Assembly (NCBI GenBank): GCA_035327565.1
Contig: DAOLDB010000003.1
Coordinates: forward strand, 1-64,000
Direction: 5' to 3'
Source of the DNA: JABDLO01 sp035327565
GTDB lineage: Bacteria > Bacteroidota > Bacteroidia > Chitinophagales > Saprospiraceae
Length of the DNA stretch: 64,000 bases
Below the pieces are notes generated by a model. It did not search any database, had not been told where the DNA came from, and worked only from the letters and a program-made list of their open reading frames with translations. This document shows, one piece after another, positions 27,231-37,130 of the stretch. Both the position numbers and the translations under genes were made by a program. Numbering within the stretch: position 1 is the first letter of the stretch; each line of letters begins with the position of its first letter.

Positions 27231-30143
27231 TCATTTGATATATATCATCTTTTTGGTAGCCGAATGGGATTCAGTTTGTATGGTATAGTATAAAACGCCG
27301 GAAACTCTGCCAAGATCATGATTGGATACCATCACATGATTTCTGCCTGCAGAAAATTGGCCCCTGTTTTTAAATAATTGTTTTCCTGCACCATCGTGAA
27401 TGATAACTTCAGCAAATCCTTCAAAGGGAAGATCAAAACTAACCAAGGTTTGTTGGTTAAATGGATTGGGATTGTTCTGATATACTGCAAACCCAAATTG
27501 TTCATGCTTATTCCATTCAATCTGTATGCCCATCCGTTCATATTGACTATTGTACGCAATGGCTTTTGTTATGTTGGATCCAATTTCCATATGCTCACTC
27601 AGCAATATGTTTTCATGTATTTTAAAATACAAGGTGATCAAAGCAGCTCCTGAAGAAATATGGGAGGATGATAAATTACTCCAGGCCATAGTAATATGTT
27701 GGCCCTCGCCTTCCAAAATCGCCAATTCATCTGGTTTGACGTCCAGGCCTTCAGCTTTCCAGTCAAGAAATGTTAATTTTTCATCGTCCAGACTGATGGT
27801 CCATTGAAGGGCAACCAGATCCTGAGAACTTTTAAGTCTAAATCTCACCTCAACTACTTCACCGGCATGGGCATATTTGTCATCCAGATGGATGACCATA
27901 ATCTGAGAATTTCTGTTAGCGATCGTTTTTCTATTAAGTTCTTCTTCAATGGATTGATTAACATCCCCAATCTTAATTCCAATAAAATCGCCATTCATCA
28001 CATCACCGATAAGATCAGGAACATAGAGCCCTTCAACAAACGGCCAGGGGCTGTCATTGTCGATGATTCCTTGTTGTGCGTGTACAAATCTCCAAGAATT
28101 ATTTTCAGGGAAAGCATCATACAGTCCGAGAATCATTTTCCTGAGTTGGATGATGTCTGTAGCAGTAATGCTCCCACTGTTATTTATATCTGCTGCAATC
28201 AGACGGAATGGATTATCTATTGGCCTTGTTCCTAAAATATGTTGTTGAATAAGTATGAGATCCAGTGTGGATACACCGCTCATAGGGGAGTCGTCCTTTA
28301 TGGGAAAAACTTCATATCCATATCGGGTATGCAACTCTTCAAATGCGTATTTTCCATCAGGATTGGTCATTCTGTAGTCGTCATATTCAGGGCCTTCAAT
28401 GTTGACTTGAGCATCTTTTATAGGCGTGTTCATGGGCGTAATCAATTGTCCGGAAATCATTGCAGCGCGGGGCATGCCTTCATTGTTTTCGCAGATTTCC
28501 GGATTGTCCTGAACATCGATAGTTGTAACGCAAAATGCCTGATTTCCATCAAGATCAGTAACCCACATTTCAACAGTAACCGGCGAATCTGTATCATCAC
28601 AATCAAAAATCCTTGAACGATCACTGGTGTCCGCAGAAAATGAAAACTTCAATAGATCGGGAGGGGTGCACAGATCATGACTTTTGTTGTTAAAATCGGA
28701 TGCCCAAATTTCTACCATCCCCATGGGAGTTACACTCGTAGACAAACCCAGGTGACAAATAGGTACAGGAGATTTACAGTCTTTAATGATAACCACTTGC
28801 GTAAATTCTGCCACATTTCCACAACGGTCGGAGGCTTTCCAATGGATTTTGTGTGATCCTGCTATTAAAAGTATTTGGAAAGAGGCTCCATATCCAGAAG
28901 TGTCAATATAACCGTTGCATTTTTGATCAACTGAAAAGGAATATAGAATATCTTGAGGCAAAGTGCAATCGTCAATTGCTTCCGCTTCAAGAGTGATGAG
29001 TTGGGCACATTCAGTTCCGGTAATGCAAAACCCTACAGTATCCTGCATATCTGGAAATTCGGGAGCTTCGGTATTAATGACTTTGATATATTGCTTATAA
29101 AACCATTCGCCGGGACGATCTGATCCGGGAGGAAGGGTCCGATCAAATGTACACCAATCGATTACTTTCCATTTACGTTCGACCATAACACATCCTGAAT
29201 TAGGCGTTTGGAATATCCAATCCGTATAGCTGGCTGCAGGCTGTGAACATATATTTTTAAGATTGAATTGAGGCCGCCCGGTGATAGTAGGGTCAATGCC
29301 ATCATTCATACAGCTATTGTATTCCACATGTGGAGGCCACGTAATATCTGCCTCCGAAAAGGGAAATGGATTGATTAAAGTAATGGTTTGTGTGCAACTG
29401 GCGATATTGCCTTCCCCATCCGTTACAATAAAGGTTCTCAATATCTCTCCGGTTCCACACGATCTCAAATCCTCGATCTCCTCATCAATTGTCAAATTGC
29501 CAGGGCAATTTTCCATGACCATCCCATGAAAAGCTTTGCCATCCGGACCGCCACCAGTAAAAAGCGGATCATTAACTGTAAATTCAGTCATTGACTCTGT
29601 ATTAACCTCCATGACACCTAAGACACTCAGATCATTTAGGTCAATGGGATAAGAGCAGGAAAGTGTAATGTCAGATACGCATGCCATTATTTGTGGAGGG
29701 CTTCCATCCTGGACAATCACATTGACCATAAAAACAATATTTCCTCCGCAAGCATCTGAAATACTCACCTGTACCATTATGGTATTCCCAACATCAGCAC
29801 AGCATACAGCAATACTATCGTTAGGCATTCCGTTTCCCGCATATCCACAGGCATTGCCATCATCCAACCGAATGACTGATTTGGTCAGGCCCATGCCACA
29901 TGGGTTGTCAAGGGATGCGATAAATACATCAACGTGAATCATCTGGAATTCAGGAGTGCCAAATGAAACTATGGCGTCCTGTCCAATTGCATTTAAAGGT
30001 AAACGTTCTGTTTTGGGAAGGACCTCATCATTAAAAGTAAAATTAAGCCTTTTGCCAGCTTCCAATGAATGGGTTTGAATCAGGGTAAATATCCCCAGAA
30101 GAACAGGCAACAACACCTGCTTCATTGCATGTAGTTTTCTCAT
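27231..30143 (-). CDS. T9SS type A cargo with dockerin-like and cohesin-like modules
   Basis: 970 residues (or 964 from the second Met, which gives a cleaner signal peptide). Residues about 60-560 are Cys-rich HYR/Ig-like repeats (VSISDACGGNIVFMVNVIVQDG, WKASDRCGNVAEFTQVVI). About 561-615 is a CarboxypepD_reg-like domain (GQLITPMNTPIKDAQVNIEG), 622-675 two dockerin-like repeats (STLDLILIQQHILG and ADINNSGSITATDIIQLRKM), 745-865 a cohesin-like fold (GEVVEVRFRLKSSQDLVALQ), and 885-970 the T9SS type A sorting domain (NNPNPFNQQTLVSFDLP). Expected to be secreted through T9SS and fixed to the cell surface. No enzyme domain is visible; adhesin or matrix protein is the likely role. A full TTG-N20-TATATTTG promoter lies about 105 bases upstream. 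Confidence 0.88.
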   Translation of the reverse strand: MRKLHAMKQVLLPVLLGIFTLIQTHSLEAGKRLNFTFNDEVLPKTERLPLNAIGQDAIVSFGTPEFQMIHVDVFIASLDNPCGMGLTKSVIRLDDGNACGYAGNGMPNDSIAVCCADVGNTIMVQVSISDACGGNIVFMVNVIVQDGSPPQIMACVSDITLSCSYPIDLNDLSVLGVMEVNTESMTEFTVNDPLFTGGGPDGKAFHGMVMENCPGNLTIDEEIEDLRSCGTGEILRTFIVTDGEGNIASCTQTITLINPFPFSEADITWPPHVEYNSCMNDGIDPTITGRPQFNLKNICSQPAASYTDWIFQTPNSGCVMVERKWKVIDWCTFDRTLPPGSDRPGEWFYKQYIKVINTEAPEFPDMQDTVGFCITGTECAQLITLEAEAIDDCTLPQDILYSFSVDQKCNGYIDTSGYGASFQILLIAGSHKIHWKASDRCGNVAEFTQVVIIKDCKSPVPICHLGLSTSVTPMGMVEIWASDFNNKSHDLCTPPDLLKFSFSADTSDRSRIFDCDDTDSPVTVEMWVTDLDGNQAFCVTTIDVQDNPEICENNEGMPRAAMISGQLITPMNTPIKDAQVNIEGPEYDDYRMTNPDGKYAFEELHTRYGYEVFPIKDDSPMSGVSTLDLILIQQHILGTRPIDNPFRLIAADINNSGSITATDIIQLRKMILGLYDAFPENNSWRFVHAQQGIIDNDSPWPFVEGLYVPDLIGDVMNGDFIGIKIGDVNQSIEEELNRKTIANRNSQIMVIHLDDKYAHAGEVVEVRFRLKSSQDLVALQWTISLDDEKLTFLDWKAEGLDVKPDELAILEGEGQHITMAWSNLSSSHISSGAALITLYFKIHENILLSEHMEIGSNITKAIAYNSQYERMGIQIEWNKHEQFGFAVYQNNPNPFNQQTLVSFDLPFEGFAEVIIHDGAGKQLFKNRGQFSAGRNHVMVSNHDLGRVSGVLYYTIQTESHSATKKMIYIK

Positions 30144-30248
30144 TTTTCGTACTATTTAAACGTTAAGGCTACCGTATTTGGGACACTGAAAACCTACGTC
30201 TAATTAAAGGTATAAATGCGAATGGAAATGTTACATTCCATGTCGATA

Positions 30249-30279
30249 CAAATATAAAACAATTATTTACACATTACAA
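30249..30279 (-). promoter_or_regulatory. Full promoter of the T9SS cargo gene
   Basis: On the minus strand TTG (30277-30279), 20-base spacer, TATATTTG (30249-30256). This is an exact match to the Bacteroidota consensus, 105 bases before the cargo start. Confidence 0.7.
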
Positions 30280-30297
30280 AATATCTTAATGTGTTTT

Positions 30298-31896
30298 TTA
30301 TTTAAAATTTTTCAACATATCAAAAAGAGTGTTCAGATGATCAGCCATATCCGGAGTTTTATCATGTCGCCACTTTTTGATTCTGGGAAATCTTAAAGCC
30401 ACACCGGATTTATGTCTTGCTGAAGCGGATATACCTTCAAAGGCGATTTCGAAAACATGAACAGGAGGAACGGCATGTACCGGGCCAAATCGTTCAATAG
30501 TATTTTTTCTTACCCAATTGGAAATTTCTGTGAATTCGATATCTGTGAGTCCCGAATAGGCTTTTGTTACAGGAATCAGGGTTTGATCATCTGTCCAGAC
30601 AGCAAATGTAAAATCAGAAAATAAATTAGCCCTTCGCCCATGACCTCTTTGTGCATAAATCATAACCGCATCTATTGAAAGAGGATCAGCTTTCCATTTC
30701 CACCAATCTCCTTTTTTCCTTCCTACCCCATAAAGAGAATCCATCCTCTTGAGCATTATCCCTTCAGCCATCTTCTTCCTTGCCTGGTTTCTGATTTCCA
30801 CCAATTCATCCCAATGATTAAACCGGATGGTTGGAGAAATCAGTAAGGGTGAAGAATGAAGTTGTAGTTCGATAAACTCTTCCAACACCTTTCTTCGATA
30901 TGATAATGTGTGGTGTCTGATGTCCTTACTCTGCCATTCGAGTACATCATAAATGATCATAACTGCCGGACAATCATATAAGATTTTAACGGTGACATTT
31001 TTTCTTCCTATTCGTGTTTGTAGGTTTTGAAAAGGGAGTATGATGTTATCTTTGTAACCGATTATTTCTCCATCCAAAACGAAATCCGGTAAACCCACTT
31101 GTTTTAATGATTGAAATTCAGGGAATTTTTCAGTCACCAATTCCTCACCCCGGGACCAAATATAGAGGTCATCATTTCTATAAATCATCAGACCTCGTAT
31201 ACCATCCCATTTCCATTCAGCCTGCCAATCGGAAGGGATTCCCAGATTTTCTGGAGCTTCATCCAAAGCATAAGCCAGGTAAAAGGGATAAGGTTTGCTG
31301 GCACCTTCATTAATCTTTTCTGAAAGGATCAAATCGTGGAATGATGTGGTTGCCGGATTCCAATTTCCTGTTAACCGGTGCGTAAGGGTGTCTTCGGTTA
31401 TACCGGTGATTTTTGCAAGAGATTTAATGATCAGACGGGATGAAATTCCGATTCTGAATCCACCGGTGATCAACTTGTTGAATAAGAAACATTGATCTTT
31501 TGGAAGTGTACGCCAGGCTTTGAGTAAGAAAGTTTTTTTTTCTTCAATAGCCGCATTCCTAAGGAATAACATTTCACCGATCCAGCCTGATAATGTAAGT
31601 TGGGAATCCTCAGAATGAGGGGGTAAAGATAAGGCAATGGTCTCTGCCAGGTCCCCCACTATATGGTATGTATCTTCAAATAACCATGGTGGAAGCTTAG
31701 ATTGCTCAATGGCCCATTTTCTCAGTAAAGAGGATGAAATGGTTCTTTTGGGTTTTTTATGAGAAAATAATGCAATAGTCCAAATGGCATCTTCCGGAGC
31801 GGCCTTTTGAAAAAATTCAATTAATGCATCTATTTTTTCATTCGTACTGGTTGTGGAGTCGACCCGATTAAACAATTGACTGAATAATTTCATCAT
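30298..31896 (-). CDS. ATP-dependent DNA ligase of the ligase-associated repair set
   Basis: 532 residues. Joins nicks in DNA with ATP as cofactor. The N-terminal ~200 residues form the DNA-binding domain (FNKLITGGFRIGISSRLI), the adenylation domain has the active-site lysine K229 in EWKWDGIRG, followed by FVLDGEIIGY (motif III), AEGIMLKRMDSLYG (motif IV) and WWKWK (motif V), and the C-terminal OB fold ends with GVALRFPRIKKWRHDK. It overlaps the upstream exonuclease gene by four bases (ATGA), so both are translated from one message. In many bacteria this ligase is clustered with an exonuclease, a DEXH helicase and a phosphoesterase. Here the helicase is 11.6 kb downstream and the phosphoesterase was not found. 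Confidence 0.93.
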   Translation of the reverse strand: MMKLFSQLFNRVDSTTSTNEKIDALIEFFQKAAPEDAIWTIALFSHKKPKRTISSSLLRKWAIEQSKLPPWLFEDTYHIVGDLAETIALSLPPHSEDSQLTLSGWIGEMLFLRNAAIEEKKTFLLKAWRTLPKDQCFLFNKLITGGFRIGISSRLIIKSLAKITGITEDTLTHRLTGNWNPATTSFHDLILSEKINEGASKPYPFYLAYALDEAPENLGIPSDWQAEWKWDGIRGLMIYRNDDLYIWSRGEELVTEKFPEFQSLKQVGLPDFVLDGEIIGYKDNIILPFQNLQTRIGRKNVTVKILYDCPAVMIIYDVLEWQSKDIRHHTLSYRRKVLEEFIELQLHSSPLLISPTIRFNHWDELVEIRNQARKKMAEGIMLKRMDSLYGVGRKKGDWWKWKADPLSIDAVMIYAQRGHGRRANLFSDFTFAVWTDDQTLIPVTKAYSGLTDIEFTEISNWVRKNTIERFGPVHAVPPVHVFEIAFEGISASARHKSGVALRFPRIKKWRHDKTPDMADHLNTLFDMLKNFK

Positions 31897-32888
31897 TCCA
31901 CTTCATTTTCATGTTCATTTCCGTATTCAGTTAATATGGGTTGAGCATCCCATCCATTTTCATTAAGAAATCTGGAAAAAATTTGGGTATATCCATGGGT
32001 TACATAGATGCTATCGGCCCCGGTGGCCTCGATAGCCTGTATTAATCCATCCCAATCAGCATGATCTGAAAGGACAAACCCTACATCAACTCCCCTTCTC
32101 CTTTTTACTCCCCTAAGGTTCATCCAACCAGAAGCATACCCAAGGCTGTGATTTTTTAACCTTTTGAACCATGAGGATTGAATACTTCCCGGTGTTACCA
32201 ATACCAGTGCACGAGCTAATTCCTGATGATTTGACAAATTTGTTTTATTACCTTGTTTAAGAGGATGACCGGCATTTCTCAAAATTGTGTTCATATTTTC
32301 TACAGCACCATGAGCCCAAACAGGACCAATGTCATGGTTTACATTTTGAAGAATTCTTTGTGCTTTGCCGAGGGCATACACGGATAAAATACTGGTTTTA
32401 CCCAAAGTTGCATTCTTTTCCCACCACTGATTGATTTGTTCAAAAACGATTTTGGGATCAACCCACCGGAATGCCGGAATTCCAAAAGTAGACTCAGTAA
32501 TAAAATGGTGGCATCGAACAGGCTCGAAAGGGGTCGATAGTCCATCATTATGGATTTTATAGTCACCTGAGACAACCCATGTCTCTCCTTTTGATTCAAC
32601 CCTTACCTGTGCCGATCCGATAATATGGCCTGCCGGATGAAAGCTAATATTCACTCCGTTGATCTTTAGAGTTTGACCATAATCCAAGCCAGTGTAATTT
32701 TGATTCCCCAACCGATGGTGCAATATAGGTAAGGTGAGTTGAGTAGCGAGATATTTTGCATGTCCATAGGTGGCATGGTCGGAATGTGCATGAGTAATCA
32801 CTGCCTTTTTAACAGGTTGCCAAGGATCTATATAAAAGTCTCCCTCTTCACAATAAATCCCTTTTCCGGTAAAAGTTAAAAGATTCAT
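31893..32888 (-). CDS. Ligase-associated DNA exonuclease (metallo-beta-lactamase fold)
   Basis: About 331 residues from ATG 32888, where the family N-terminus (MNLLTFTGKGIYCEEGDFYIDPW) begins; three extra codons lie upstream in the open frame. The zinc motif THAHSDHATYGH (HxHxDH, about 33-44) and the second ligands in HPAGHIIGSAQV and VVSGDYKIHNDG show a metallo-beta-lactamase nuclease of the SNM1/mRNA-exonuclease-like group. Acts with the DNA ligase encoded immediately downstream, presumably in end processing during repair. The gene faces away from the flippase operon at 32993, and the -7 element for that operon sits just before this gene's start. Confidence 0.9.
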   Translation of the reverse strand: MNLLTFTGKGIYCEEGDFYIDPWQPVKKAVITHAHSDHATYGHAKYLATQLTLPILHHRLGNQNYTGLDYGQTLKINGVNISFHPAGHIIGSAQVRVESKGETWVVSGDYKIHNDGLSTPFEPVRCHHFITESTFGIPAFRWVDPKIVFEQINQWWEKNATLGKTSILSVYALGKAQRILQNVNHDIGPVWAHGAVENMNTILRNAGHPLKQGNKTNLSNHQELARALVLVTPGSIQSSWFKRLKNHSLGYASGWMNLRGVKRRRGVDVGFVLSDHADWDGLIQAIEATGADSIYVTHGYTQIFSRFLNENGWDAQPILTEYGNEHENEVE

Positions 32889-32897
32889 AGACAACAC

Positions 32898-32905
32898 TAT
32901 CTTTG
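32898..32905 (+). promoter_or_regulatory. -7 promoter element for the polysaccharide export operon
   Basis: TATCTTTG, matching TAnnTTTG, 87 bases before the TTG start at 32993. The -33 position reads TTA. Confidence 0.5.
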
Positions 32906-32992
32906 TTCAATAAATGGGGATGAAATCATTTCTCATTCCTTTCTGTGGAATATCAACTCAACAATTTAAAAACTGTTTACAAACCGGGTTAA

Positions 32993-34432
32993 TTGAAAAG
33001 GGAATTCATCATTAACATATTGATTTTATTGGTAATTAATGCCTTCATAAAGATGGCATATCTGTTTGTTGTTGAGGTGGAAGTACAAAATACAGTAGGA
33101 CCTGAACAGTATGGTATTTTTCTTGCCTTATTTAATTTTACCTATATTTTTCAGTTCTTCAACGATCCAGGAATACATACATTCAACACTACCCTGATTG
33201 CCGGGCAACCTGAAAGAGTATCTTTCCATTTGGCCCATGTGACGGGTGTTAAATGCTTAACGGGCATTATTTTTTTATTGGTTATTTCTTTGGTAGCCTT
33301 GCTGATGAACTACGATATGTCCATTTATCCCATTTTGTTATTGGTTGCATTCAATCAGATATTAAGTTCTTATTTACTTTATCTGAGGTCCCATTTTTCA
33401 GCCCTTGGGATATACAGAATGGATAGCTATGTGTCTGCTTTGGACAAATTTTTTATGTTGTTGGTGATTGGAGTACTATTGCTTTCCTTTAAGGAGACTT
33501 TTGCCATTGGATTTTTTATAGGCGGCCAGACCTTTTCGTTTTTGTTGGCTATTGGGGTCATTCATGTTTTATTGTCCCGGTATGTCAAGCCAGAGTGGCC
33601 GGTTTTTTCGTTGAGTTACACGAAAAACCTAATCAGTAGGAGCCTTCCTTTTGCTTTAGTATTATTATTTATGGCAGCATATTCAAGAATGGATGCGGTG
33701 ATGATAGAACGATTACTGCCAGAGGGTAACTATCAGGCAGGGATATATGCAGCTGCATACCGTTATATGGATGCTGCCAGTATGGTCATGTATTTATTTG
33801 CTTCTTTACTGCTGCCCATGTATGCCAGATCTTTGAATGATCAAAGAACAATACAAGAACTCACGGATACTGCAGTGAGAGGTGCAGGAATTCTTTGTCT
33901 GATGATCTCCTCTATGCTTGTCATTTATTTTGAAAAGTGGATGTCATTATACACCCATTACGACGAGCAGTATAGTATGTTGATTTTCTATCAGATGCTT
34001 GCTTTTTATTGCATTGGCATTGCCTATATTTATGGGACGTTAATGGCATCCGGCAATAAGTTATTGCATTTAAATATTCTATTTGGAATGGGCGTGATCT
34101 TAAACTTTTGTTTAAATTATTATTTGATACCCCGAAATATGGCAACAGGTGCTGCATTAGCGACTTTTATTACACAGGCATGTATGGGTGCTGGCCAGAT
34201 ATTATTAGCCCACAGAATTTTCAAACTTCCATTTAATATTACACTGGCAGTTAAATTTTGTTTGCTGGGTTTTGTCACCATTGTCTTTTCGGTTTTGGTG
34301 CGTGATTATACGGATGTCTTCTGGATTTTTGGTATAGTCTTCAGCTTATTAATTATTGCAGCGATTTCTTTTTTATTAAAAATATTAAAAAAGGATTTCA
34401 TTTCAGGGATTTCGGTTCGCATGGGATCATAA
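32993..34432 (+). CDS. Oligosaccharide flippase (Wzx-like, MATE/MOP superfamily)
   Basis: 479 residues with about 14 hydrophobic segments. Flippases of this group move lipid-linked oligosaccharides across the inner membrane. The start is TTG: the N-terminus MKREFIINILILLVINAFIK followed by VQNTVGPEQYGIF is typical of the Bacteroidota family, and there is no ATG in frame nearby upstream. It is first of three envelope-polysaccharide genes in a row (gap 58 bases to the next). No glycosyltransferase follows, so the glycan made elsewhere must be supplied. Confidence 0.87.
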   Translation: MKREFIINILILLVINAFIKMAYLFVVEVEVQNTVGPEQYGIFLALFNFTYIFQFFNDPGIHTFNTTLIAGQPERVSFHLAHVTGVKCLTGIIFLLVISLVALLMNYDMSIYPILLLVAFNQILSSYLLYLRSHFSALGIYRMDSYVSALDKFFMLLVIGVLLLSFKETFAIGFFIGGQTFSFLLAIGVIHVLLSRYVKPEWPVFSLSYTKNLISRSLPFALVLLFMAAYSRMDAVMIERLLPEGNYQAGIYAAAYRYMDAASMVMYLFASLLLPMYARSLNDQRTIQELTDTAVRGAGILCLMISSMLVIYFEKWMSLYTHYDEQYSMLIFYQMLAFYCIGIAYIYGTLMASGNKLLHLNILFGMGVILNFCLNYYLIPRNMATGAALATFITQACMGAGQILLAHRIFKLPFNITLAVKFCLLGFVTIVFSVLVRDYTDVFWIFGIVFSLLIIAAISFLLKILKKDFISGISVRMGS

Positions 34433-34490
34433 ACACAAAGGCATGGAGAAGTATGGAAGAGTTAAAATTTATTGAAAAATATATTACAAA

Positions 34491-35567
34491 ATGAAAACCG
34501 GTAAAAATTTGAAAGAAACACTGAAAACATTCAGGCCCATATTCAAGACCTGGGTAATGTACAGTATGGCAGGAGGGCTCCTCGTAGCCATCATTACTTT
34601 ATTTTTACCCAATTATTATAAAGGAATCACCGTTTTCTATGCCGCCAGCCCCGATCTGTCCAATCCGGCTCCATTAAGTGTGTCCCAGGATAAAATCCTT
34701 TTGTTTGGATCGGGAGAAGATATGGACAGAATGTTGTCCATTGCCCATACTCATAGGGTTTACAACAGACTGATTGACTCATTCGATCTTTACAATCATT
34801 ACAAAATAGACCCATCATCTGAGCATGCGAGGCATAAATTAATCAAAAGGATGAATAAACATTATCAGGTAAAAAAGACTCGTTTCAGAGGTATAGAAAT
34901 TTCTTTCGAAGATAAAGATCCTGTAGTTGCAGCCCGTGTAGCTAACGCAGCAAGGGAATTTATCAGTGATCATGCACGGGATATTATTAGGAATAGTCAG
35001 AAAAGCACACTGGATAATTATTTGAGCAATTTGTCGGAAAAGAATGCGGAAATCCGGTATTTGCAAGATTCTCTAGCACAATTAAAGAAATATTATGGTA
35101 TTTTAAAAGCAGAGTCACAGGCAGAGGTATTGGCAACTCATAGTGCTGAAATTAATCTTGAGTTCAGTGGATTAAAAGCTAAAATTGGCAAAATGAGGCA
35201 GATGTCTTTTCATCATGATACCATTTCACAATATGAAACCAGGCTGGCAGCAATAACAGAGAAGAAAAAAGAAATCAATCAGCAGTGGGACAGTTTCAAC
35301 CAAGGAGTGGGAAAAGTCGAAGCTTTAGAGAATCAGATTTCACTTTCAAACAACCAATTAGGTTTAATTAAGGAAAGGTATCAACAATTGATGGCAGTCA
35401 ATCAATCGTCCTTTAAAACCATTCATCTGGTAGAAGAAGCATGGGTGCCGGACTACAAATCAAGACCTGTAAGATCGTTCATTATTATACTTTCTGTGGT
35501 CACAATTTTTATCACATTGACGATCTTTCAATTGATAAAAATGGCCTGGTACTCCAATGAAATTTAA
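34491..35567 (+). CDS. Wzz/GumC-like chain-length regulator
   Basis: 358 residues. Transmembrane segments lie near residues 22-44 and 328-350 with a large periplasmic part between them, the usual polysaccharide co-polymerase (Wzz) topology. The centre (about 165-300) is predicted coiled coil (YLSNLSEKNAEIRYLQDSLA, LENQISLSNNQLGLIKERYQ). A PDYKSRPVRS segment precedes the last membrane helix, as in many Wzz proteins. There is no C-terminal tyrosine-kinase domain. It sits between the flippase and the O-antigen-ligase-like gene, 6 bases before the latter, so the three form an operon. Confidence 0.8.
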   Translation: MKTGKNLKETLKTFRPIFKTWVMYSMAGGLLVAIITLFLPNYYKGITVFYAASPDLSNPAPLSVSQDKILLFGSGEDMDRMLSIAHTHRVYNRLIDSFDLYNHYKIDPSSEHARHKLIKRMNKHYQVKKTRFRGIEISFEDKDPVVAARVANAAREFISDHARDIIRNSQKSTLDNYLSNLSEKNAEIRYLQDSLAQLKKYYGILKAESQAEVLATHSAEINLEFSGLKAKIGKMRQMSFHHDTISQYETRLAAITEKKKEINQQWDSFNQGVGKVEALENQISLSNNQLGLIKERYQQLMAVNQSSFKTIHLVEEAWVPDYKSRPVRSFIIILSVVTIFITLTIFQLIKMAWYSNEI

Positions 35568-35573
35568 GGTAAT

Positions 35574-37013
35574 GTGCCAATGAAGTTGTTGAATAAGCAT
35601 GATGATCATAATCATAAGTTGTTTGCTTTGATTACAGGCTTGCAACTCATCTTTATTGTATCAGGTGTTTTATTGAATTCAATATGGTGGTTGATCTTTT
35701 TACCTGTGGTGGGAATAATTGCGGTTTCTTTATTACGGGTGCAGGAATTATATTTAGTTTTGGCAATTGTTTTACCTATTTCAGTTGAGAAGACTATTAC
35801 TTTTGGACTATCAACCGATTTTCCATCGGAATCGATAATGTGGATATTGACTTTGATTTTTCCTTTCTATGTGGCTTTACATTACAAACAGGAATATTAC
35901 AAACACCTGCAACATCCGGTCAGTCTTTTGATTTTGGTAACCTTTTTATGGCTAATTCCTGTAACATTTGCAAGCTCCAATATTTTCCTGTCAGTTAAAT
36001 TCACCCTGGCTAAAATCTGGTATTTGATCGTATTTTTTTATTTTTTTCTTTGGGTTTTTAAATCCCAAAAAAATATAAGGCAATTTTATAAACTGCTCCT
36101 CATTTCTTTATCATTGATTATTTGTGTGGTTATTGTCAGGCAATTTCAGGATGGTTTTCTTTTTACTGAAGTCAACCGGGCGGTCTTTCCCTTCTTTAGA
36201 AATCATGTCAGTTATGCAATTATGATGGGTGCTCTTTTACCCTATGTATGGTATATGGGCCACACTTCACAACATCGTTGGATATGGGTAATCTTGGGAA
36301 TTGTTTTCGTAATAGCCATATATTTTTCTTACACCAGAGCTGCAGTGATTGCAGTCTTTTGTGGATTATTATCCTATTGGATATTCAGACTTCAATGGGT
36401 GAAAATGATGATTAGCCTGATAGCCATTATTGCGATTGCCGGATCCACTTATTTGTCTGTAAACAATAAATATCTTGACTTTGCCCCTGACTTTGACAGG
36501 ACAATCACCCATCACCAATTTGATCAGTTGATCCAGGCGACATATAAACTTGAGGACATCTCAACCATGGAAAGGGTGTACCGGTGGTTGGCGGGAATGC
36601 AGATGATAAGGGATAGGCCGTTTTTTGGTTTCGGTCCGAATAATTTTTATTCCTTTTATCAGGAGTATGCTTCCAATGCTTTCAGGACCTATGTAAGTAA
36701 CAACCCAGACCAATCCGGCATTCATAATTACTATTTAATGCTAGGTGCGGAACAGGGTCTCATAGGAATGATTTTATTTATAGTATTGATCCTGTTGTTT
36801 TTTATTTCGGGTCAAAAAGTGTGGAAAAATTGCCGCAATAAGGCAGAGAAAAATTTAATCATGGCCGCATTAATCAGCCAGGTGGTCATTTGTTTGACGT
36901 TATTTATGAACGATTTGATCGAAACCGATAAAATAGGCAGTTTATTTTTTCTTAATTTTGCAGTACTGGTTATCCATTCTGTAAAAAATAGAGACTTTCC
37001 TGTAAATCCATGA
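35574..37013 (+). CDS. O-antigen ligase / polymerase family membrane protein (Wzy/WaaL-like)
   Basis: 479 residues, strongly hydrophobic with about 11-12 membrane segments. The large loop after the ninth or tenth segment has the O-antigen ligase pattern RPFFGFGPNNFYSF and GIHNYYLMLGAEQGLIGMIL (about residues 345-402), with the conserved His in IHNYY. Members either polymerise repeat units (Wzy) or join glycans to lipid A core (WaaL); sequence alone does not tell which. Third gene of the flippase/Wzz operon. Confidence 0.83.
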   Translation: MPMKLLNKHDDHNHKLFALITGLQLIFIVSGVLLNSIWWLIFLPVVGIIAVSLLRVQELYLVLAIVLPISVEKTITFGLSTDFPSESIMWILTLIFPFYVALHYKQEYYKHLQHPVSLLILVTFLWLIPVTFASSNIFLSVKFTLAKIWYLIVFFYFFLWVFKSQKNIRQFYKLLLISLSLIICVVIVRQFQDGFLFTEVNRAVFPFFRNHVSYAIMMGALLPYVWYMGHTSQHRWIWVILGIVFVIAIYFSYTRAAVIAVFCGLLSYWIFRLQWVKMMISLIAIIAIAGSTYLSVNNKYLDFAPDFDRTITHHQFDQLIQATYKLEDISTMERVYRWLAGMQMIRDRPFFGFGPNNFYSFYQEYASNAFRTYVSNNPDQSGIHNYYLMLGAEQGLIGMILFIVLILLFFISGQKVWKNCRNKAEKNLIMAALISQVVICLTLFMNDLIETDKIGSLFFLNFAVLVIHSVKNRDFPVNP

Positions 37014-37130
37014 TTCTAAATATACGAAAACGCTTATTGTGAACGTATTGTATGGGGTGTTTTTATTTAAGCCCGGTTACTTACACGAATGAATAACGAA
37101 TAAAGAATTTAAATTTTAAACCAACGAATA

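Noticed and set aside
27231..30143. Cellulosome scaffold
   Set aside because: No carbohydrate-binding module, catalytic domain or second dockerin protein is present; the T9SS sorting domain points to a single surface cargo.
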